Shown here: one piece after another, positions 27,635-40,470 of the stretch
Layout of the letters: each line of letters begins with the position of its first letter
How positions within the stretch are numbered: position 1 is the first letter of the stretch
DNA from: Ridgeia piscesae
Taxonomy: Eukaryota; Annelida; Polychaeta; Sabellida; Siboglinidae
Direction of reading: 5' to 3'
Length of the DNA stretch: 64,000 nt
NCBI GenBank assembly: GCA_025642075.2
Contig: JAODUO010000150.1
Location: 135,001 to 199,000 of the forward strand
Notes under the pieces: generated by a model
What the model saw: only the letters and a program-made list of their open reading frames with translations
Database searches by the model: none
What the model was told of the DNA's origin: nothing
Translations under genes and position numbers: made by a program

Positions 27635-30600
27635 AGAGGACAATCCATTCAACCTAAAAGACTGTTAGTCTAATTTTTTGTAGCAGACAGTTTGACAGAC
27701 ATTTTAGCATCCCACCAGACAATTCATTACCTGACAACTCTCTCGTGGTATCCAAGTAGTATCCAAGTGGCCAGCTGTCTAACCACGAAATTCATTTAAA
27801 GGAATAATTGCATCCATAGCTTTCTTCCTCACATGTAACCATGACATTTTCAAACCTCAACTACACATTTGCCATGCCGAACTGAACTCAGTAATCATGA
27901 CAACGGGAACTGTCTCTGAGAGGGAATTATGCTATTGAGCTGGCATTTTGTTTCTACATTATTATTTATAGTCAATTATATAAAAATGTCATTATTAATC
28001 ATTTAATTCTTAATTTGCAGGTGTATATCATACGATATGGAGGAATGCTGGTTATGAGAAGGAATAGATAAGTGCAACTGTGATGCCACTAGAACGGGCT
28101 GATCTATCAAGTTAATTACACACATCAGATACCAGAACGCCACTAAAACAGCAGTGGGTGAAACCCTACCTGCCTACTACGGCTAGAGAACACTCAGAAC
28201 ACTGTCAGTTTCCACAATACTTGGGTGAGAGAAAACAAGGAGGGATTCTGATGTTACTTGGGCCAGAAAATATGGCATCCGATTTGGTCTCCCGGCTAGT
28301 ACTGTCAGTCAGAAAACATGGTACCAGTCTCCACGTTAATTGGGCAAGAAAACACAGCATCGGTGACTCAGTCTCCAGACTATTTGGGTCAGGAAGTGTT
28401 AAGGTAGTTAAAGCATTTCCATGTACATGAAGCTCGTTATAATTACCAGTAATTAGCTTACACCTGATGTTGGAAGTAAAACAAACCAAGCTTACTGGTC
28501 ATCACCACTGCATAGTTGTAATTACTCACACCGTTGGACTGTGTCTCACTACCCAATAATAAACCTTATTCATTCGTGCAACAAGTAAACATTCTAAACA
28601 ACTACTCTTTGTGTTTTTTAATAATGCCATTGCATATATTGAAGGCAGATCAAAGGGAGCGAACAAACATAGAAATAGGCTAATCGACCTCAGCACCTGG
28701 AGGGAGATTCATTCTGACTTCTCCAAAGTTAGCATATTAATTAATAATATACATTAGCAAAGCCGTCCATCCCCTGGTGAGATAGCATAGTGGTTCATAT
28801 GTGACAGACAACCACAAAATAGTTACACAACAGCATAACAGAACCACATATAGATATGCAATGACTTAGACATGTATGAAACCTTGTTAACCGCATATAT
28901 TGCATTAGTTGACTTACAGGTTAATCTATTAAAATTTTGCTTCCCCGTCTAAATGGAAACCGTTATCATGACTGCTTACAGCCTGGCTCGATTAAATAGT
29001 AATAAAAAATATTTATTTTATATACATATTTATTACATACACACAAGCATATGACCAGTAAACCCCAATATCTCTCTAGATAACTGCTACCTATGAGACA
29101 CTGTCAGTGCTTGCTACACATACAAGAGTGCCCCCTTTACCCCAGCAACAAACAGTGGTATTTGTAAACACAACTCCTGTGTGTGTTGATACGAGACTGC
29201 CGACCTCACTGCCACGACCTTTACTCTGCCAGCAGGTCACACACCCTGACAGACAGTGCTAATGAACATCTCCTCACAAACAACTTCATTAACAAACTGT
29301 CCACATGATAGTCGCTTTATACATAATCATCAGCTGCTGATTAGTCAGTGAAAGCTGATTACCATGGATCTGCCCTGTTGTTTAGACGGCATCCACTGGG
29401 CGGTGTACACACTACACACACATTGTCTGCTGGTGTCATGCCCCGTGCGCCAGTACACTAGGATGCATGGTCCCCAGGAGACATATGCTCCATCCCACAT
29501 GGCCCAAACTCATGGGAGACAGCAACATTCATCACATTTCCTGCCCTGTCTCTTTTGCCAAAGATAGCTTTGCTAACAGAATCAATCCCCCCCAAAAAAA
29601 AGTCCTCCTGAAAGCATACAGCATTACACTGAGTGATCCTGACATAGTACATTGTCTCTGCCGGAAGTGCAGGTGACGTGACGTGACGTGACGTGACGTG
29701 ACGTGACGTGACGTGACGTGACGTGACGTGACGTGACACAGAAACTTGGCACTCACTGACTGAAACATTTAATTTGACACGATAAATATACAGTGCATTG
29801 TCTGTCAGCAGTTGGTGAGCTAAAATTATAACAATAGGCTGAGTCTAAAAGGATGCTCTAAAGTCACTCATGTAGTGTACGTACCTAGATGTGAATTACT
29901 CCTGCGGGTGACACAGACGGTTACAGATCTGCTGTTGCTAGATGTCATTTATTTTATGGACTGTCACAGAAGTACTGATTTAGATGTCACCTATTTATAT
30001 GGATGACACTGGTAGCTACAGATAGGCACTGTGTCTAGATACTATTGTTTTCTATGGATGACACCAACAGTATCATCCTTTTCCTGCCATTGGTAGATTG
30101 ACACAGTGACATTCTCATATATAAATAAATACGTGATTCCACATGATTTTACATATAAATTGATCACGGGCAAATCTAGGATCCTGGCAGCCCGGGCTGG
30201 AATCGATGTAGGGCTCTCCAGAATATCTGAATGCATTTGAATTGCATAATATGGAGTGAAATAATAGAGAAACATGTAGTTTTCATGTACCCTGGATGTG
30301 CACCTGCTGTTAGCAATTATACCAGCCATTTAGTTGTTCATATACGACTCTGACCGCGGAGTAGAGGAGATTGAGGGGGCTGTGACATGTCTATTCAGGA
30401 ATGCAGCATGTGGGCTAACATAAACTTTAGAACCACATCTGTCATGTGACAGTCGCCAATCCAGGGGCATTTATGTGCTCAGCTAGACAGGTTTCTGTGT
30501 TTTATATGCTGATAAATCATAAAATGAAGAATTTAATAACACCATGTATGTATGTATGCATCCAGGCATAGGTTTGAACTATAACACTACTAATTCAGTT

Positions 30601-33600
30601 TAATGGTGTATGATTTGTCAGTTTGACCTATGACCCTGAAGTTGCAGTGCTCTCATTGCTCTCATAAAACATGTTCTACTGGAGAGATCATTATGGCCTG
30701 GCATTTTTATTTTCATCTAATCATAACATAAACATCGTAGCAGCATTGTGCACATGCAGACTACAAGTTTGATGGTTCCTAAAATCAATGAGCACTATTA
30801 AAATTATGTAAATAACTATATCATTCTTAATAACACTTTATAGTATAAATATTAATTTATGTAATTTACAGTATGCCAAAAGTAACCAATTTACTTTTTT
30901 ACTGTAAGATGTTGTAATCCCTACGTACTGCATTGCACTGCTCTGCTCTGCATTAGGTATGTTATTTCACCATCCTCTCTGCATTGTGATTTCAGGCCTA
31001 TATTTCACAACTACCGAAGTAACCTACAAGCCTACAATTGCCTCCACACACATGCCCACACACATACACACACACATGTACACAGAAAACTACACACACG
31101 CACGTGCATGTGCACGCGCATGCACACACAAACAAGTTCATTCTTCCTCAAATTCTAAGTTTAATCACCTCATTACTTTCCATTCCAATGCTGCCAACTC
31201 TGCAGGTTACCTTTTAATTGACTAGCGTAAAGATTCTGTTAACATGCTACAATTCACCACTTCTGAAGCAATGCTGTATCAATGCCTTCATTCATTCAAA
31301 ATTGTATTTGATCGGCCACTAAACAAATTATAAGATAGACGAAAGCGTCTGTGATACAGGCTATTGCATCTTCACAATCCAAGAACATGGTGATTGTACG
31401 TGGTACAACTATTCACTGTGGGAAATATATTTTATCAATGCATCTGCGAATTAACAAGAGATACTTTCTGCGTGCTGTCACTGCCTGCCTTAACGGGCTC
31501 CAGATCACAAACAGTAAAACACAGGGTCCGTATAGACATAGCTTATTATGGGGACTGTTCAAATAGCTTTAAACTTTATCCCTAAGGTAGATCTACATTC
31601 ATTTGAACACCAAAACAACTTCTCTGGGACGCATTCAGCTATGTCAGAATTACTCCTATTCAATTTGTCTATAGCCACTAGCCAGTAACTCATTAATAAG
31701 AGATGAGGCATTGTAACGTAAACAAAACTGCCAAAGACTCCCAAGAACACCAGCTCTCTGAGTCCATTACAAGTCACATTTACTCCACTGTGTGTAATCT
31801 GAAATCATGTCCCCTGGCATAAACACCAACAAGAATGGTCCAACAGCTTTTTGTTTACTTATAAAAACAGAAGTACAAAATGAAAGGTGGACTTGAACCC
31901 TGGCCATATTGACCAGACACTCGGGTGTCTAGCCAGGGCTCTGACCACTAGACCCCTGGTTGCTTCTACACCCCAGCACTGCCATAAAAGATTGCAGTTC
32001 CAAGTTAACAACACCAAGCACTTGTCTGAACAAACATCTCACTGTCCACTACAAGTAGATAAGCTTTAATGTGGAAATCTGTGAAGCAGCACCCAATGCT
32101 ACTTGAGGGTCTGCAAGCAAGATCTGGGGCCCACAAATGTGGTGGTGGGTTGCACCGAGTGGCTGATAGTCTACTCTCACTAACTCGGGTCAATTGGCCC
32201 TCAAAGGGTGCCCAATAATCTGCAAACACTGTGGAATGCAGACAATGCACTTCATTAAGGTGGTACTCAATCAGAGAGAAGAGCACACTTCCAGATGATA
32301 ATGTGCCGTCCTGTCCCATCATGTGTTAATGACATCAAGTGTTCAACTACACAAGACATGACAGAGTAACTGCAGACAGGCCATTCACCACTGGCTTACA
32401 TTTTGTAGGAAATCAGGAGTAAAATATTTTAAAAGTAATGTGTCCTAACATATTGTGTTGCAAACAGATTATTCGGTTGGTGCCTTCCTCTGATCAGATT
32501 AGCAAAGTTCTGCCGACTTTCAACGTTATTCCACCAAATTCACCATCCAAATACGACATAAAGCAAAACATATTTTGGGACTGCAAACACATTCATTAAT
32601 AAAAACACAATATATATGTATAAATATTCTTCCCAGAATTGTATATGATACAAATTAGGGACCAACAGAGGTAGACGTGATGGCCATATTAAAACAAATC
32701 CACCACTTAAAGATAAATTACCCCCAGAGGGCAAGGAGATCTTACCTGCCACTCCACCCGGGGACTTGGCATACTGTGCCAGCAACTTGGAACGTTTCTT
32801 CTCGAACCCCTTTTGTGTTATATCACCTGCAAAGACAGACATACAAAAATTACATGATCAGTCAGGATTAACAGTCATACTAGATGACAACAATGTTTTT
32901 ACTAGTCGTAACACAGAGATCTCTATGACCAGCCAGTTACATGAAAATTTGCATACATTAGAACATGCTGCTGTGGGCATTGTGTATCAATTACAAAGTA
33001 GTTTATAAATATTTCAAAAAGAAGAGTGACATCTTTCTGATCCCTAGAGCACAGTCATTCTGAGGTGGTGACCAGCCACACATTTTCTTCATAAAGCATG
33101 ATGCCTTGCTTCTATATTACTATTTTGTACCTAGTGAACACACATCAATTTCTGGTAAGTATGTGATGTATGAAGGTAATAAGGGTTTATGGTGTTTGTA
33201 TTAATATTTTTAATGTTCAGGTTTGAGTTTCTTCTGGAAGAAACCTGTTTCATACAATCCAGTCAATATGACCAACACAGCCAGCAACTGGACAGGTCCA
33301 GTGACCTTGGCCAAGTGTTCCGGTGTGATGCCTTCTTAGAAGCATCCATTTATTAGTACAGGTGGAATTTCTATGTTTAATACTGAGCCAAAATAGCACA
33401 CAACATTCTGGTACAACAAACAGGTCATTGACTTCTGGAAATGAATAAACTCAAAATAACATCCTGTTTGTAACACAGTATGGTTTGTACACAGCACTGT
33501 AAGCATTGTGCCTAGTTCAAAAACACTCTCCAGATGTTTTCATAATTATAATTTCAGAGGAACATCGTACAGACCTGCATAGAATGTTTCTTATCGAATC

Positions 33601-36600
33601 AGAAAATAGTATCAATATTTCTGTTGAGCAATAATTGTTGATCAATGACCTGAATGTACATTTACACTGTACAACTCCTAAAGCACGGCTGAAACTTATT
33701 CTTTAGAGTTGGTGTTTTACTTCTAGGTGGGAACACGTACATTCCCCAGCATGCGACATAATGTTTACAGAACAGGCCAACGCCCTTACATTTAGCACAT
33801 CTCTTTCGAAAGGCACTGGTAACGTATGGTGACCAAACTTGCTCAAGTTTTGAAATGACTAATGTTAGAGGGTGGCCATCAACTGTTGTCCTCTCAATCT
33901 ACACTGATCTACTGAGCACTGAGCTAATGTCAGTTTATAAATACATTTGTTCAGACTTTACGATAGAGAAATAGCATGGCCAGGCATCTCAGGGTAGACT
34001 TGATTGTGGTATATAAACAGACAGCTGTATTGATGTAGAACATTGAACCACCGCAGAGTGGAAATGCCACTGTGTGACTCACACCTAGTTTGATGCAATC
34101 TGGGTGGGTCATTCTCTATGGGACATATCATGATATGCATATTTCGTTTTTATTCATGAAGCTGGATCTGCTGTAAATAACCCTGCTAATAACTTCATGA
34201 AACGCGAGCAAACAGTAATTGAGGTAATAAACGTTCCTATTTACGGTATCGATTCATGAAGCTAGTACTCTTTTTGTTCACCCACCGTGTGTTGATTCAA
34301 TAGTATTATCCCAAAGGTCACATTTGACTTGTCTTGTGACGTCATCTCTACCAAAACACTGCTGTGTCAACCACAACGACACAGGAACAAAGTCAAATTT
34401 TACTTTATCTATCAGTCCACTCTTAAGTAGCTGCACAAGTTAGACGTAGCAGCGATATCATCAACAATGTCTGTAGTTTACAACTGCGTCAAGACGGCAG
34501 GTGTTTTTTACGTCTAAGCCGTAAAGAAATCAAAACCTTGTCGTGTCATACTCCAACAGATATTCACAACTGCATCGCACTTTCCACTGATGGCCAACAA
34601 TGCGAGTTATTCCAAAGCTCTGTGCTGATAAATGACTCACAAAGCGTTTCCCAGAACCATTTGCCCAGGCCACTAAGCTGTGCACAAAGTCATCAGCGGT
34701 GACATAACATGTGACACAATGCACATTGACCACATCCACAGAAGACGTAAATAAATCATTGATTGAAAGAAGTGTATCCTGTTGCATTTAAATCACGCTT
34801 TAAACAGGCATACCATGTGAGTCAATATTTCGCATGTCTTGTAATGCTAGCCAAAAACCCTATCAAGCTGTGCTAAATATAGTTGATCAAAAAGTCTACA
34901 CATGTCAGACTTTTTACTTGGGTTGCCTAACCCGTAAACATCGTCCACATGTCACCTTCCATACGTCTGGGAAGTACTGTAGACGTGTTGGAGACAGGGC
35001 TTTATGCAGGATAACAATTTTACCAGTCACACATTTTTGGTGGACACATGGATGTCAACTGTTCAGCCAGTTTACAAACTTTAATATTTGATTTTTTTTT
35101 ACCTGAACAAATCAAGTGACACCATTTACACTCATTTTAGAAATGAGTGTAAATGGTGTCACTTGATTTGTTCAGGTAAAAAAAAATCATAACTGACAAT
35201 ATCTGTGAATTTTGAAGACTGTTTAACCCGTCCACCACCTGTCCACCTATATTTCTACACATCACAGACAGGTTTTACCCATCCAAATGACGGGTCGGGT
35301 GGACGGGTCTCTGCATACAGCTATCGTTGGAGAACAGCACGAATCTGCAAAATGCATTTACCAGAAACAGTCGTGTTGCCTGAGTCGGCTGCGCTGTAAT
35401 AGCAGAGCAGGAGTTGACTGCTCAATGCTCGTGAGTCAAGACAAACCAGTGCACATTTACATTGTTGCCAACTGGTCTAGACGATGACGAATAATTGGGA
35501 CATTAGCATGGGAATGACAGCTCATGGAAGTGGAGACACTACAAGACAATAGGGAGAGGGTAAGATCACCACTGTGAGGACTGCTAGAGGAGGGATTTTA
35601 GAGTCAGACGATGAAGGGTGGGGGAAGAGGTATAGACTGGGGGTGTGAGCTAGCCTGTAGATGTTACCTCCATATAAGGCAAGCATGAGGAACAGCAGAT
35701 TATTATAACCCATGGAAGTAGAACAGAAATGACAAGTAAACCAAAAAAAACAGTCATTGTCTTTTCAGTATACAAGTGAAAATTAACCTAAGAATTAGAG
35801 CCAGTGTCTTCTCTGTGTTGAACAATCATCTGTTTGCCCAGATCGCTGTCAGGTCTCGTGAAACTTGTTCACCATACTTCTCCACTGGTGTCTGTTTTCT
35901 GTAACTTTTTTACCTCAGAGATCATTGTCAAATATGATCTACAAATAGTCATCACACACACATACCTAAACGCAGTTGACCCCTACTTGAGTGGCCTTTG
36001 TAGTGAATAGCTTCAAGAAGAACCAGCAAAAAGAACACTGCACCAAGCAGACATACAACGGCACACAGCCACCACGAGACAGAGAGCTCTTTAGTCTCTA
36101 GAGATAAAGTCACTGCTGAAAGTTAACCAGAGGCTGGGTCTAGCACTGGAGTGCTAACTCTCATCTCTGACAGGGGAAGTCTACGGGTACATCTTTCATT
36201 TCAATCGTTATCCACTGCAGACGATTATGCCATTATCCTGCACGAGAAGCGCATGTCTTTACGGAGTGATAGTGAACAACCTAGACGGCCATCTCGCAAG
36301 GCAAACGCTCGCTGCGTGCCGAACCAGCCACTATCTCTGCAGCCCTACCTTCTAATCATAACGGAGTCAGGAAGCTTGGCGTTGATGCCCTCCTCAGCCC
36401 AGAGCACACAGAATCATCCACCACAAGGTAGCCAGCAGATCTGATTGCAATGCCCCAGCGGCCATGACGTGCTTTAGAATAGATTGCTTGCAGTTGCATC
36501 GAACGACAAATCCAAATGTGAATCCGGAGACTATTTGAATCAAGTCAAGAATCACTAGTAGTGATAGGGTCGGTTGCCAGCCCCCTGGGATAAGGGGGTT

Positions 36601-39600
36601 ATGACACTGACTGCAGAGCGGAAATGAAATGTGGCTATCAAGAGGACATCGGAGGGTTCACTGGGAGACCAGTTGGGAGCCAAACAGGGTTCCAGTTGGG
36701 AGCCAAACAGGGTCAGATGTGGGTTCAGTAGAGTAGACACAGTACTGTTAAAATTTCATCAAGTGCATTGGTTGCATACGCATGAAAAATTCAAATCGAC
36801 ATAGAGTGGACTCCAAATAAGACTACCAGGTACGAATATAAGCCTATGAATAATAGGTTACTGGCATGCGAACAACCTGAGGTAAATAAAGCATATGTAT
36901 GAACACTATGATGTATATTGACAACACAAGTTCTAAGTTACGTAATATACGCAGTGGTTCATGACATCAGATGTGTTCTGTGCTAACGTTCTGTAGTATC
37001 TATAGTCTATACCATCCACAATGTTTCCAAATTTGAACAATTGTAGAAAATACTGAATAAATTGTACACATCCATTTAATAACCTGTTCAAACACAAAGA
37101 CAAAGTTTCATACCATCCCACGAAAACAGTATTAAAGAGTTTGAACTCTCAGGACACATCTGGTAACAGTAACACACTAATAAGATCACACACATCTGGT
37201 AACAGTAACACACTAATAAGATCACACAAAGGCTAATGTGTACAGATTGCATATATGTTGACAAATTTCTTAAACTCAAGCTGCTTGTTGAGTATTGCTG
37301 TAAGTAGGTTGACTTACTACGACTACAGAATGTCTGCATATATTATCATTAGTAGTACGCAAACAAAGAATAAATTATCGATTAAATGAAGTTTATTTAT
37401 CACTTTCTGCATGAATGTGTCCAGGCACTCTTGACAGGTTTGTGATTTCACCAAAACAACCCACAGCACCATAATCAAGGACCATGGAGTTGGAACCTGT
37501 GAAACTAGACCACTTCAGCTTCTAGAAGACAGTTGTGTGATTAAAAAGCAGACTTTGTTTGTTTCCTGTGAGCCTAATTGTTTCCCAGCCTGATAGGTGG
37601 TAGCACTTGTTTACAATAGGAATCCAACATAGACAAGTCAACCAACAAACGAATAATTAATTTTAATTATGCAGATTTGTGCAATTCTGTACACAATTTC
37701 AAGACCAGGCCGCAGATTTCAACTAAATAATCACAGCATGTGTGCGTTGTCTGATACGATTATGAGGATGCACATTACACATAGATGACTCAACTATTTA
37801 TACGTACACACCACAAATGTACCACTTGTGGTAGGAATATTAATCTCAAAAGTAATAAGAAAAACCACTGTCACTGCTGCAACTGTTATCAATCTGTCCA
37901 CACACACACATATTGGGATCACTTTGAACAGTATTGATATTTCGTTGTGCCTAATAACCAAACCTGATTCTATTAATAGCAACACTTCATCAAGACATCA
38001 AATGAGCTTGTACGAATATGATACATAGCTATAATTATTTCCTTCTGCGCAGTCTAACGAATGGTTAACGCTGACTTTGCAGTACATTTTTTAGACCACC
38101 AGTTGCTGTCTGTGGCGGATATGATTTATTATTTATACTTCATTATTGTATTGTATTAACTGACCAACACACTGGCGCTGCTATTCACACAATATTAATT
38201 CACCAATGCATACATATTATTTGGTATTATTATTAGTACATCTGACTTCTGACCTAACAACTGGCAATGCACTAAAACAATAGTTAATGGGGTAGTTATT
38301 AATAATAATGAAACCCACACGTGGATGTATTACAGACTCAGTGTGACAAAATTTTTGTTATATTACCGCAATCACTGGTGATAATACGTAGGAAGTTCAC
38401 GGAATAATTTTTACTTCATCCCACTTGCTGTTTTGACTGTTGGACCGAGGCAGTAACTTGGCTCACATTCCTGACTTCAAGCACAAATTCACGCCGTCTC
38501 CTTCCACAATTTTCTACTTTAAAATTGAAATGTAATTAAAATTTCCATCGGTGCAACACCGAAACAGTAAGCAATCTTTTGGGCTTATTAAACGCAACTG
38601 ATCTGGCAGTATATCTTCAAAATATTTATTCTGGCATAGAAGAAACTTATATTAAACAAGGGACTGTCAAGGTCAGTTTAAATTAGTGTTTGTCTCTAGT
38701 TGACACAGACCTGTTAGTTAATAGTTGCCGTGGGTGATGGATACTTTAGAGGGCTCCTGGTGATTGGTGATGTCAGGATCTCAAACAGTTTCATCCAAAA
38801 CTCCGGACTGGATTTGGAAGCACTTTTGTTCTGGTTTAGCCAGATGTCATGTTATCATTCTATGAAATTCTACTGGCAAGACTTGGTCCAACATCAGAAC
38901 ATGTCACAGCTTGTGTAATGTTCTCGCTATAAGATACACAAGAGCCAGCAGAATGTCTTCCAATCAACGAGAGTCGGTTTGATGTCAACAGGCATAACAG
39001 TTTGATTTTACGACTGATTTTTTGGAATTGTTCTTTGTCAACTACAGCAGATGCTACGAGCCAATTAACTCAACTTGTTGTGGTGTTGTTGAATGAATAT
39101 TGTCGTGATCTTAACCATGTCTGATTAAATATGATTGTGCACATGTTTTCAAGCACAAAAAACTGTGTCAAAATTAATTGGTATTGATTTTTGGAATTGC
39201 CTAGAATTGGAATTGATAAAACAGACCATGACTGACTGACATTGTGTATACAACCAGTCTTTTGAATTGAATTGTGCAGTACTATAATGGTACAGTCACA
39301 GTACACAGCGAGCAGGAAGTCGACTGGACCACCTTGTTTGAATGAACCACACTTGAAGCACATAATCCAGTTTGAATTCACTGGTGAATACAGCAACACT
39401 CAAGAACGTTTGTTGCCTAACACAAGGAATTTGGAACACTGACAGATTAGAAAACTAACAGAGTGCATGCATAGTGCATCACTGGCAGTTTACAATAATC
39501 AATAATGGACACCAGATTGTGAACAAACACAAAGAAAGAAAGTATGTTATGCATAACTAACTGCGTTGCAAAGAAACTAGAAAAGAAGTGCATAACATCA

Positions 39601-40363
39601 GATTTATCTTCGGTATACAAACTTAAGATTTATCCGCGTCGATTCCTCGGTATACTCCTTTTTTCCTAACATAATTATAATATTATGTATTAAAACATCA
39701 GTATCAAGTATTGCTGAATTTGTTGTGTTTTGAGAATAAACATTATAATTATTATAACAAACCCTGAACGATTGTCACTGACTCTAGATCTAGTTTTAAA
39801 TAGCAGGTAATTCTCAGGTAGTAAACTTAAGGTAACCTAACTGGGAATCATTGCAAAACTCATGAACTTTTTCAAAGCTTTTCACCTCTGAACCACACAA
39901 AACACACGTCAATCCCATCTCTGTGTGACCACATAACGAGAGCAAGCCTATTGGACCTATCCCCATACAACCAGCATGCCATACACGACAACAAAGTAGT
40001 TATTTCTAAGCCTCTAACTCAGCCATGACTCTGACAGATAATCCAAGATTCCGAGGTCCGATTAAGGTATCACAGAATTCTTTGTATTTTAAGACTCCAA
40101 AATGTGTCCAGGCTTTGTCTGTTTTACTGTTCTACAGTACCAGGTGCTCCACATCACATTCAATCACCATCCCATGCTCACAATTATATCATCAATTCAT
40201 ATGTATCCAGAAGCTGAATACGGATGTAATGGGGGCCACTTATAATATATTTATAGCTTTGATGTACTGTACTGTGAGTGTATATAACGTCAAATACAGT
40301 CAGAGTATAAAGGTTTACAGTATCCTTAAATGACACATGAGAACTGATATATTAACTGAGTTG

Positions 40364-40399
<36 letters not shown>

Positions 40400-40422
40400 A
40401 CCCACCCACCCACCCACCCACC

Positions 40423-40470
<48 letters not shown>

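Noticed and set aside
36151..36444. Plus-strand ORF of 97 residues
   Set aside because: No homology recognised, no splice or promoter context; expected by chance in this length of sequence.
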